Assembly (NCBI RefSeq): GCF_028293835.1
Contig: NZ_JAQGNX010000170.1
Location: 124,001-188,000 of the forward strand
Source: Pseudomonas sp.
Lineage (GTDB): Bacteria > Pseudomonadota > Gammaproteobacteria > Pseudomonadales > Pseudomonadaceae
Reading direction: 5' to 3'
DNA: 64,000 nucleotides
Part shown: positions 45,788 through 53,880 of the stretch, piece after piece
Position numbering within the stretch: position 1 is the first letter of the stretch
Layout: each line of letters begins with the position of its first letter
The notes under the pieces: generated by a model
What the model was told of the DNA's origin: nothing
The model's database searches: none
What the model saw: the letters and a program-made list of their open reading frames with translations, nothing else
Program-made: the position numbers and the translations under genes

Positions 45788-46962
45788 GTGAAGTCCAAGC
45801 CAAACTGCTGATCGTTGACGATCTGCCAGAAAACCTACTGGCCCTTGAAGCACTGATCAAGCGCGAAGACCGCGCCGTCTATAAGGCGCTGTCCGCCGAC
45901 GAGGCGCTGTCGTTGCTGCTGCAACATGAATTTGCGATGGCCATCCTTGACGTGCAGATGCCGGGGATGAACGGTTTCCAACTGGCCGAGCTGATGCGCG
46001 GCACAGAAAAAACCAAAAACATCCCCATCGTATTTGTCAGCGCTGCCGGTCGCGAGCTGAACTATGCCTTCAAGGGTTACGAAAGTGGTGCGGTGGATTT
46101 TTTGCACAAACCGCTGGATATCCATGCGGTGAAAAGCAAGGTCAACGTCTTCGTGGACCTTTATCGCCAACGCAAGGCTATGAATCGTCAGGTTGAGGCG
46201 CTGGAGCGTAGCCGCCAGGAACAAGAAGCTTTGCTTAAACAACTGCAGGCCACGCAGAACGAACTGGAACACGCCGTACGTATGCGCGATGACTTTATGT
46301 CGATCGTCTCCCATGAAGTGCGTACGCCACTCAACGGGTTGATTCTGGAGACCCAGTTGCGCAAGCTGCATCTGGCCAAAGACAATACTGCGGCGTTCAC
46401 GCTGGACAAGCTCCGGGCGATGGTCGACCGTGACGAGCGGCAGATTCAAAGCTTGATCAGGTTGATCGAGGACATGCTCGATGTGTCGCGAATCCGTACC
46501 GGCAAGTTGTCGATCCGTCCCAGTCGTTTCGACCTGGCGCAACTGGTGAGTAACCTGCTGGAAAGCTTCTCGGCGCAGATCGCCGCCGCCGAAACCAGTG
46601 TTTCACTGACCGGTGATCAACCGGTGGTGGGCACATGGGACGAGTTTCGCATCGAACAAGTGATTGCCAATCTACTGACCAACGCCCTGCGCTATGGTGC
46701 ACGCAAACCCATCGATATCCGGGTTTATAGCCAGGATGGGCAGGCGCGAGTGGATGTCCTTGATCACGGCATCGGCGTCAGCAAAGAGAATCAGAAGCGA
46801 ATTTTCCAGCAATTTGAACGAGTGTCGGCCAAGCACGCCATTGCTGGCTTGGGTCTGGGCTTGTTCATTTCCGAACAGATCGTCACCGCCCACGCCGGCA
46901 CCATTAGCGTGGAAAGCGAGGAGGGCGCCGGGGCTTTGTTTCGGGTCTGCCTGCCACTTTGA
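45781..46962 (+). CDS. Receiver-histidine kinase hybrid
   Basis: The 393-residue cytoplasmic protein has an N-terminal receiver (DDLPEN near 12; aspartate in MAILDVQMPGMNG near 57; lysine in FLHKPLD), a coiled-coil linker (130-170), HisKA (SIVSHEVRTPLNG near 180) and an HATPase domain (NLLTNALRYG, LDHGIGVS, GLGLGLFI). It has no sensor domain of its own, so its input is phosphorylation of its receiver, probably by the hybrid kinase of the same run. It overlaps the CheB-like gene by 7 bp. Confidence 0.92.
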   Translation: MLSEVQAKLLIVDDLPENLLALEALIKREDRAVYKALSADEALSLLLQHEFAMAILDVQMPGMNGFQLAELMRGTEKTKNIPIVFVSAAGRELNYAFKGYESGAVDFLHKPLDIHAVKSKVNVFVDLYRQRKAMNRQVEALERSRQEQEALLKQLQATQNELEHAVRMRDDFMSIVSHEVRTPLNGLILETQLRKLHLAKDNTAAFTLDKLRAMVDRDERQIQSLIRLIEDMLDVSRIRTGKLSIRPSRFDLAQLVSNLLESFSAQIAAAETSVSLTGDQPVVGTWDEFRIEQVIANLLTNALRYGARKPIDIRVYSQDGQARVDVLDHGIGVSKENQKRIFQQFERVSAKHAIAGLGLGLFISEQIVTAHAGTISVESEEGAGALFRVCLPL

Positions 46963-47050
46963 CGCTTGGTACGAATTATCTGACAGGCGACGCAACCTCC
47001 GCCCCGGGGCATGGTCGTAATGGCAGCGAATTAAAGTCAAAGGCATACCC

Positions 47051-47428
47051 ATGAGCTCAGATGCAGAAAACGTCGTACTTATTGTCGAAGACGAGCCGCT
47101 GATTTTAATGCTGCTGGCCGATTATCTATCGGGCGAGGGCTATAAGGTGTTGCAGGCTGAGAATGGCGAGCAAGCGTTTGAAATTCTTGCAACCAAACCT
47201 CATTTGGACTTGATGATCACTGATTACCGCCTGCCCGGTGGTATTTCCGGCGTGATGATTGCCGAACCAGCGATTAAATTACGGCCTGAACTGAAAGTTA
47301 TTTTTATCAGTGGCTACCCTGCGGAAATCACCGAGTCGGGCAGTCCTCTGGCCTTTAAGGCGCCGATATTGGCCAAGCCGTTTACGATGGACAGCTTGCA
47401 TAATCAGATTAAAAGTTTGTTGCGTTGA
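47051..47428 (+). CDS. Stand-alone receiver protein
   Basis: The 125-residue single-domain receiver has the acidic pair in LIVEDEPLI near 11, the phospho-acceptor aspartate in LMITDYRLPGGISG near 58 and lysine in PILAKPFTMDSL near 108. It lies 88 bp after the receiver-kinase and converges with the next kinase. With the receiver at 40150 it may be a shuttle or phosphate sink for the kinases of the island. Confidence 0.9.
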   Translation: MSSDAENVVLIVEDEPLILMLLADYLSGEGYKVLQAENGEQAFEILATKPHLDLMITDYRLPGGISGVMIAEPAIKLRPELKVIFISGYPAEITESGSPLAFKAPILAKPFTMDSLHNQIKSLLR

Positions 47429-47476
47429 TTTCAGGATAAAGAGGGCGCTGATAAGCCGGGACTGCGCACAGCGCGT

Positions 47477-49504
47477 TCAGGCTTGAATCATTTCCCGCAC
47501 CTTGGCCGTCAAGTGATCAAAAACGAAGGGTTTGGTGATCAGTTGCATGCCTGAGTCGAGGAACCCGGCGCGTACCGCTGCGTGTTCCGCATAACCGGTG
47601 ATGAACAACACCTTCAATGCCGGACGCAGTTGCCGGCCTATCTCAGCCAATTGCCGCCCGTTCATCCCCGGTAAGCCAACGTCGCTGATCATCAAGTCGA
47701 TGCGCTGTGAGGATTCGAGTATGGGGACGGCGCTGTGTGCATCGCTGGCCTGGACGAAGGCGTAACCAAGTTCGCTGAGCACCTCGCTGACCAGCACTCT
47801 TACCGCTGGGTCGTCTTCGACGATCAGAACCGTTTCGCCCTCTTTGGCATACGGAGCGTTGCTCTGATAGACCTGTTCATCCTGCTGCTCCTCGCCGGGG
47901 AAGCGGGGTAGATAAAGGCGGACCGTGGTGCCTACAGACACTTCGCTTTGAATCGCCACATGGCCGTGGGACTGTTTGCTAAAGCCATAGATCATTGACA
48001 GCCCGAGGCCGGTGCCTTGGCCAATCGGTTTGGTGGTAAAAAACGGGTCAAACGCGCGGCTGATGACGCTTTGTGGCATGCCGCAACCGGTGTCACTCAC
48101 ACTGAGGACCACGTACTCCCCAGGCTGCAAATTTTCCTGGGTGCTGGTGAAGTTTTTATCCAGCCGCTGGTTGTAGGTGCTAATGGTGAGTTGGCCACCT
48201 TCAGGCATGGCATCACGGGCGTTCAATACCAGGTTGAGCAAGGCGCTTTCAAGTTGGTTTGGATCGGCTTCTGCGGTCCACAATTGCTCGTCCATCTGCG
48301 CGTCCAGGCGAATGCTTTCGTTCAGACTGCGATGAATAAGTTCGCCCATGGAGTCAACCAGTTGGTTCATATGCACCGGTTTGGAGTCGAGGGACTGGCG
48401 ACGGGAAAACGCCAGCAAGCGGTGGGTCAGGGCGGCGGCACGGTTAGCCGACGTCACGCCCAGGTCGATCAGGCTGTCGAGGTCCTCGGTGCGACCGCGG
48501 GATAATCGTCTACGCAATAATTCAAGACTGCCGATAATTCCGGTCAACATGTTATTGAAGTCGTGGGCAATGCCGCCCGTGAGCTGTCCAACGGCTTCCA
48601 TTTTCTGTGACTGGCGCAGGGCTTCCTCGTTGTGTCGCAGTTGTGAGGTGCGCTCTTCTACCTGCTGCTCAAGGGTTTCGTTAAGCCGGTGAAGTTGCGC
48701 TTCGCCGTGCTTGCGCTCACTGATGTCCGAGGTCACGCCGGCCAATGAATGCACGGCGCCCTGTTGGTCACGAATGGCTCTGGCGCGTACATCGACCCAG
48801 TTGATAGAACCGTTGGGCCAGACATTGCGGTACTCGATGATTAAGTCATCACCGGTTTTCAGGCTGTTGTGCAACGCCAATTGCATCGCCGACTGGTCTT
48901 CGATCAGTACCGAACCGAGCCAGTCATCGAAGGTGAAACTCTCATCTTCGGCACGTCCGTAATGGGATTTACTGATAGCGGAGCAGGTCAGCGTCAGCTC
49001 GCTGATGCTGAGTTGCCACGAACCCAGGCGTCCGGCCTTTAGTGCAATCTGCAAGCGTTGTTCGCTTTCCAGAATATCTTCCATGCGCACCCGGGCTTCA
49101 TATTGTCGACGACGGCCGCGCAGGGCTGTGGTGACTAGACTGACCAGTGTGGCTGGGTGAAACGGGCGTTCGAGAAAGGTAACGTTGCCCAGGCGGGCGC
49201 CTAGGCGCGTCGACGGGTTTTGCTCAGGCCCACCGTGGTGAGTCAGCAATACGATGGGCATGTCAGACCAGGTTGGCTGATTATCCATCAACCCGAGCAA
49301 GGCACTGATGTTGGTTCCATGCAAGGCCTCGTCAGCAATGATCGCCATGCCGGCGCCCAATGCCAGCTCTTCACACAAATGCGCCAGGTCCCGAGCCATG
49401 AGCGCGGAAAAGCCTGCTTCTTCGAGCAGCATTTTGGCGATTTGGCTGTCGCGTCCACACGGTGCAAGGATGATCGCTCGTTCAGAAAAGCCCGGAATGC
49501 TCAC
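47477..49504 (-). CDS. Hybrid histidine kinase with degenerate N-terminal receiver
   Basis: The 675-residue cytoplasmic protein has an N-terminal receiver-like domain (1-130) that lacks the acidic pair (IILAPCGRD) and has Arg for the conserved Lys (FLERPF), a PAS domain (150-270), a coiled coil, HisKA with TGGIAHDFNNMLTG near 320, HATPase (LVLNARDAMPEGG, SDTGCGMP, GTGLGLSMIYG) and a C-terminal receiver that looks active (LMISDVGLPGMNG, ITKPF). Its ATG overlaps the stop of the KaiC-like gene by 4 bp, so the two proteins are made together. Confidence 0.92.
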   Translation of the reverse strand: MSIPGFSERAIILAPCGRDSQIAKMLLEEAGFSALMARDLAHLCEELALGAGMAIIADEALHGTNISALLGLMDNQPTWSDMPIVLLTHHGGPEQNPSTRLGARLGNVTFLERPFHPATLVSLVTTALRGRRRQYEARVRMEDILESEQRLQIALKAGRLGSWQLSISELTLTCSAISKSHYGRAEDESFTFDDWLGSVLIEDQSAMQLALHNSLKTGDDLIIEYRNVWPNGSINWVDVRARAIRDQQGAVHSLAGVTSDISERKHGEAQLHRLNETLEQQVEERTSQLRHNEEALRQSQKMEAVGQLTGGIAHDFNNMLTGIIGSLELLRRRLSRGRTEDLDSLIDLGVTSANRAAALTHRLLAFSRRQSLDSKPVHMNQLVDSMGELIHRSLNESIRLDAQMDEQLWTAEADPNQLESALLNLVLNARDAMPEGGQLTISTYNQRLDKNFTSTQENLQPGEYVVLSVSDTGCGMPQSVISRAFDPFFTTKPIGQGTGLGLSMIYGFSKQSHGHVAIQSEVSVGTTVRLYLPRFPGEEQQDEQVYQSNAPYAKEGETVLIVEDDPAVRVLVSEVLSELGYAFVQASDAHSAVPILESSQRIDLMISDVGLPGMNGRQLAEIGRQLRPALKVLFITGYAEHAAVRAGFLDSGMQLITKPFVFDHLTAKVREMIQA

Positions 49505-50985
49505 GCGTCTTCTTCCCTCATCAACGGTTTACTCTCCCCATGATATTCAGGCACGCCGCGCAGCACACCCTGGAATGCGTCCAACGGTGCACCAATGGTC
49601 AAGCCTTGCGCATCAATTCGATATTCGCGGATCGTCGACTCGTGGGTGCCAGTACGCTTTTTGATGACGGAAATAGCCCGACGAACCTGGCCCATGGCTT
49701 CGAAGTAACGCAACAGAATGACGCTGTCAGCCAAGTACGTTATGTCCACCGGCGCGCGCATGTCGCCCACCAGGCCATGTTGGGCCACCGTCATAAAGGT
49801 CGAAGCGCCTTGGCGGTTCAAGTACAACAGCAACTCGTGCATGTGCAGGATTAACGCGTTTTCCCCAGGCATCGCGGCCTGGTAACCATTGATGCTGTCG
49901 ATCACGACGGTTTTGATGTGCTTGTCATCGACGCAACGTCGAACTCGGTGTGAAAACTCACCGGGTGACAGCTCTGCAGCGTCGACCTGTTCGATGGTCA
50001 AGTAGCCGGTCTCTTGCAGCGCCTGGAGGTCGATGCCGAGGCCTTTCATACGGTGGAACAGCAGTCCCAGCTCTTCGTCGAAGATGAACAGCCCGACCTT
50101 TTCACCGCGTGCAACAGCGGCCGCGGCAAACACTAGGGAAATAAGCGATTTGCCCGTGCCCGCCGGGCCCAGTATCAGCGTGCCGGACCCACTGTCGATA
50201 CCGCCACCGAGCAAGGCGTCAAGTTGCGGAATATGGCTACTCAACTGGGTTCGTTGATAGCGCTGGCGATGTTCGGCTGCCACCAGGCGCGGGAAGACAT
50301 GAATGCCATCGCTCATGATGGTGAAATCGTGAAACCCGCCTCGGTATTTCTGTCCGCGATACTTGACCACCCGCAACCGTCGTCGTTCTGCGCCGTAGTC
50401 GGGGGTCAGTTCTTCGAGACGGATAACGCCGTGGGCAACGCTGTGTACCGTCTTGTCCAACGACTCAGTGGTCAGGTCGTCAAGCAAGACGACAGTAGCG
50501 TCGTAGCGCGCAAAATAGTGTTTGATCGCCAGAATCTGCCGCCGATAACGTAGCGAACTCTGTGCCAACAGCCGGATCTCCGACAAGCTGTCAATGATCA
50601 CGCGCGACGGTTTGATTTGCTCAACCACTTCAAAAATCTGCCGGGTCGCTTCACCGAGTTCCAGATCAGATGAATACAACAAACTTTGCTGATGCTCAGC
50701 GTTGAGTAAGCTTTCGGGTGGTGTCAGCTCGTAAATATCAATGGAATCATCCAGCTCCCAACCGTGGGACCGGGCACCATCGCGCAACTCACGCTCGGTT
50801 TCAGACAACGTGATGTACAGCGAACGTTCGCCGATGGCAGCCCCTGCCAGCAGAAATTGCAGGGCGATAGTGGTTTTGCCCGTTCCTGGCTGGCCTTCAA
50901 GGAGGAAGACGTGACTGCGAGAAAGTCCCCCTGACAGGATGTCATCCAAACCCGCTATGCCGGTTGCCGCTTTCAATGTGATCAA
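49501..50985 (-). CDS. Double-domain KaiC-like ATPase
   Basis: The protein has two RecA-like KaiC domains: Walker A in GQPGTGKTT (Lys37) and in GPAGTGKSL (Lys279); Walker B-like RVIIDSL and TVVIDSI; acidic pair FDEE in the second domain; and the KaiC C-terminal block HESTIREYRIDAQGL. The start is set at a TTG at 50985: AAGAGGG lies 6 bases upstream and the product then begins MITLKAATGIAGLDD, as in KaiC relatives; a longer in-frame ATG at 51087 is possible. At the place of KaiC's Ser431-Thr432 autophosphorylation pair I read Thr416-Tyr417. Neither kaiA nor kaiB is nearby. Length 494 residues. It is coupled to the kinase at 47477. Confidence 0.88.
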   Translation of the reverse strand: MITLKAATGIAGLDDILSGGLSRSHVFLLEGQPGTGKTTIALQFLLAGAAIGERSLYITLSETERELRDGARSHGWELDDSIDIYELTPPESLLNAEHQQSLLYSSDLELGEATRQIFEVVEQIKPSRVIIDSLSEIRLLAQSSLRYRRQILAIKHYFARYDATVVLLDDLTTESLDKTVHSVAHGVIRLEELTPDYGAERRRLRVVKYRGQKYRGGFHDFTIMSDGIHVFPRLVAAEHRQRYQRTQLSSHIPQLDALLGGGIDSGSGTLILGPAGTGKSLISLVFAAAAVARGEKVGLFIFDEELGLLFHRMKGLGIDLQALQETGYLTIEQVDAAELSPGEFSHRVRRCVDDKHIKTVVIDSINGYQAAMPGENALILHMHELLLYLNRQGASTFMTVAQHGLVGDMRAPVDITYLADSVILLRYFEAMGQVRRAISVIKKRTGTHESTIREYRIDAQGLTIGAPLDAFQGVLRGVPEYHGESKPLMREEDA

Positions 50986-51289
50986 GAATCGCCCTCTTAC
51001 GACCTGGAAATAACGATCAAGCAGTGGTGTATTAGCCACAACGCTGCGGCCGTCTGAAGGCGCCCACACACAGTTTTGGCGACTCAATAACGGCCTTAAG
51101 TCTCTTGACCTCAGTAACAGTCGGCCGTTCCCCTGTTTTTACAGCGGGTATTGCCAAAAAAATCATACGCCTATGAGCGTGTCGGGCATCCGGAGAATGG
51201 CGCAACCGCTGCCTTACGGCTGTCCTGTCAGGCTTGTTATAGTTTGCCCCGTGTTAACCCCGTCGCTTTTGCTCTCCAGGAGGACTGCC
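50986..51289. other. Divergent intergenic region between the KaiC-like gene and the crotonase
   Basis: The 304 bp hold promoters for both sides. For the crotonase a weak pair TTACGG / TATAGT with 18 bp spacing ends near 51242. For the KaiC-like gene no clear -10/-35 was seen. No small gene is supported. Confidence 0.4.
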
Positions 51290-52114
51290 ATGCTCGATTA
51301 CAAATCCGATTACCAAGCGTTTCACGTCGAATTGTCCGATAACATTGCCCACGTGCAGATCAACCGGCCGGAAAAAATCAATGCCATGAACGCTGCGTTC
51401 TGGACTGAGATCATCGAAATTTTTCAATGGATCGATGACACCGACGAAGTGCGTGTGGTGATACTGAGTGGCGCCGGAAAACATTTTTCTTCCGGCATCG
51501 ATCTGATGCTTTTGGCCGCTGTAGCCTCCGAATTAGGCAAAGACGTGGGCCGCAACGCCCGTCTGCTACGGCGCAAAATTCTTAAGATGCAGGCGTCTTT
51601 CAATGCGGTCGACAATTGCCGCAAGCCAGTGCTGGCGGCGATTCAGGGCTATTGCATCGGCGGCGCAATCGATCTGATTTCGGCCTGTGACATGCGCTAT
51701 GCCGCCGAAGACGCGCAGTTCTCGATTAAAGAAATCGACATGGGCATGGCCGCAGACGTCGGCACTTTGCAGCGATTGCCGCGAATCATTGGTGACGGTA
51801 TGTTGCGCGAACTGGCCTACACCGGGCGTACTATTGGCGCAGAGGAAGCGTGCCGCATTGGTTTGGTGAATCGCAGGTTCGCGGATACGCCCAGCCTGTT
51901 GCAAGGTGTGCTGGAGATCGCTCGGGAAATTGCCGCTAAATCACCGATCGCGATCGCCGGCACCAAGGAGATGATCAGTTACATGCGCGACCACCGAATC
52001 GATGATGGTTTGGAATACGTTGCGACCTGGAACGCAGCCATGCTGCAATCTGCCGATTTACGCTTGGCAGTGGCTGCACACATGAATAAACAGAAAGCGG
52101 CGTTTGATCATTAG
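51290..52114 (+). CDS. Crotonase family protein, probably dienoyl-CoA isomerase
   Basis: The 274-residue enzyme belongs to the enoyl-CoA hydratase/isomerase family. The oxyanion loop blocks SGAGKHFSSGIDL and AIQGYCIGGAIDLISACD are intact. The stretch after them (SIKEIDMGMAADVGTLQRLP) closely follows the peroxisomal delta3,5-delta2,4-dienoyl-CoA isomerase, with the acidic residues of that enzyme in the same places (Asp in GAIDL, Glu in IKEID, Asp in AADVG). It should therefore move double bonds during oxidation of unsaturated fatty acids. CAGGAGGA precedes the ATG; longer in-frame starts lack similarity. Confidence 0.9.
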   Translation: MLDYKSDYQAFHVELSDNIAHVQINRPEKINAMNAAFWTEIIEIFQWIDDTDEVRVVILSGAGKHFSSGIDLMLLAAVASELGKDVGRNARLLRRKILKMQASFNAVDNCRKPVLAAIQGYCIGGAIDLISACDMRYAAEDAQFSIKEIDMGMAADVGTLQRLPRIIGDGMLRELAYTGRTIGAEEACRIGLVNRRFADTPSLLQGVLEIAREIAAKSPIAIAGTKEMISYMRDHRIDDGLEYVATWNAAMLQSADLRLAVAAHMNKQKAAFDH

Positions 52115-52148
52115 CCTTTGATAAGTAAGCATTGGCCTGGAGATTTTC

Positions 52149-52976
52149 ATGACACGTTGGACAACTGCCGTCCTTGATACCCAACTCAGTGGCGGTTGGG
52201 CTGTGGTGCATAGCCCGGAAGGGTTTCTGCGCGATGAAAATGGCGCGATGTTCCCTCGGGAATGGTTGAAGCGTCAGGAACTTTCAATACTGAGTGAACA
52301 CGGTATTGGCCATTTTGATGGCGAGCCGGTGTATCTGTTGGTGCTCAGGCAGCCTGCGGCTATCGACGGCTGCACCTGGCAGGGGCTGCGTCAGTTCATG
52401 CTGGAAGGCGAGTTCGACGTCTACAAAAAACTTGGATACGCGGCTCAGATCAGCACGTGGGCGCGGGAGCACCGTTTTTGCGGCAGTTGTGGTTTGCCGA
52501 TGCAGCAAGTGCCGGGCGAGCGTGCGATGTATTGCGAGCACTGTAATCTGCGCCATTACCCGCGTATTTCGCCAAGCATGATCGTGCTGGTCACACGAGG
52601 TGACGAGATCCTGCTGGCACGATCGCCGCGGTTCGTCACTGGGGTTTACAGCACCTTGGCAGGCTTTGCTGAACCGGGTGAGTCAGTGGAGGACTGTGTG
52701 CGTCGCGAGGTCATGGAAGAGGTGCAACTGAAGGTCAAAAACATTCAGTACATGGGCAGCCAGTGCTGGCCGTTCCCGCATTCGATGATGCTGGGCTTCC
52801 ATGCCGAATACGAAAGCGGCGAGATTGTCCCCCAGGCTGATGAAATTGAAGACGCGCGCTGGTTTCACGTCAACGACTTGCCGCCGCTGCCAGCGAACCG
52901 CTCAATCGCTCGCTACCTGATTGATGTCTATTTGGCCCGGCATGCCGGCTTAGCTGAACCAGTGCTGCCAGGCTAG
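52149..52976 (+). CDS. nudC: NADH pyrophosphatase / NAD-cap hydrolase (Nudix)
   Basis: The 275-residue enzyme cleaves NADH to NMNH and AMP and can remove NAD caps from RNA. A four-cysteine zinc site is seen in FCGSCGLPM and YCEHCNLRHYP, followed by the Nudix box GFAEPGESVEDCVRREVMEE near 175, and the NudC marker SQCWPFPHSMM (usual SQPWPFPxS, here with Cys for Pro). It starts 34 bp after the crotonase gene and its last 27 bp overlap the convergent permease gene. Confidence 0.95.
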   Translation: MTRWTTAVLDTQLSGGWAVVHSPEGFLRDENGAMFPREWLKRQELSILSEHGIGHFDGEPVYLLVLRQPAAIDGCTWQGLRQFMLEGEFDVYKKLGYAAQISTWAREHRFCGSCGLPMQQVPGERAMYCEHCNLRHYPRISPSMIVLVTRGDEILLARSPRFVTGVYSTLAGFAEPGESVEDCVRREVMEEVQLKVKNIQYMGSQCWPFPHSMMLGFHAEYESGEIVPQADEIEDARWFHVNDLPPLPANRSIARYLIDVYLARHAGLAEPVLPG

Positions 52977-53723
52977 GCGTATGGTCAGGCCGAGCACCAC
53001 AATGATGAACACCGGGCGGATGAACCTGGCGCCTCCCTGGATCGCGGTACGCGCACCGAAGAAGGCTCCGACCATCAATGAGGAGCCCATGCACAGGCCG
53101 ATCAGCCAATCCACTTGCCCGGAGAATATGAACACTGACAGCGCTGCGGCATTGCTGACGAAGTTCATGGACCGTGCGACACCGCTGGCTCTTACCAAGT
53201 CTATGGGATAGATCAATAAGGTGCTGACGGTCCAGAACGCGCCGGTGCCAGGTCCGGCAACGCCATCATAAAACCCGAGGCCCAGGCCCTGGGGCAGTTG
53301 CCATTTCTTTTTGATCGGCAGGTCGCTGTCCAGGGGAGCCTTGGGCACACCGCCGAACAATAAATACAGGCCGCAACCAAAAACGATCACTGGCAGCATC
53401 TGATTGATCCATTCTGCGGGCAGGTAATGGGCGACCACTGCGCCGATCAAGGCACCCGCAGCCGTGCCCAGCAATGCGTGAATCCATTGTTTGGGATCGA
53501 ATAATTTGCGCCGGAAAAAGGTGTAACTGGCCATTGCTGAACCAAACGTCGAGCTGAGTTTGTTGGTGCCCAGCACAAGGTGCGGCGGCAAGCCTGCAGT
53601 CATCAAGGCTGGGGTGGTCAACAGACCGCCGCCGCCAGCGATGGCATCGATAAAACCTGCTACAAAAGCCACGGCGGTAAGAGCGACGAGGGTGGTCAGA
53701 TCAACACTGAGTTCGAGCGACAT
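52950..53723 (-). CDS. TauE/SafE family membrane permease
   Basis: The 257-residue protein has about eight hydrophobic helices and the family block AFVAGFIDAIAGGGGLLTTPAL at the N-terminus with the repeated half later (DGVAGPGTGAFWTVSTLLI). Members export sulfite, sulfoacetate or other organic anions; the substrate here is not known. It overlaps nudC tail to tail by 27 bp. Confidence 0.9.
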   Translation of the reverse strand: MSLELSVDLTTLVALTAVAFVAGFIDAIAGGGGLLTTPALMTAGLPPHLVLGTNKLSSTFGSAMASYTFFRRKLFDPKQWIHALLGTAAGALIGAVVAHYLPAEWINQMLPVIVFGCGLYLLFGGVPKAPLDSDLPIKKKWQLPQGLGLGFYDGVAGPGTGAFWTVSTLLIYPIDLVRASGVARSMNFVSNAAALSVFIFSGQVDWLIGLCMGSSLMVGAFFGARTAIQGGARFIRPVFIIVVLGLTIRLAWQHWFS

Positions 53724-53880
53724 GGGGAGTTTTTCGACTTATACGGCAGTGCGCAGAATAGCTGCGCCAGAAGCCGCGCATTTTACCCATAACCGAGAGT
53801 GGCAGACACCCTCATTGCGTAGGGGCAGCCTGACCGAGCGCTGCTTCGCTACCGAGTATCTACAGGCGAAGCGATCTACC

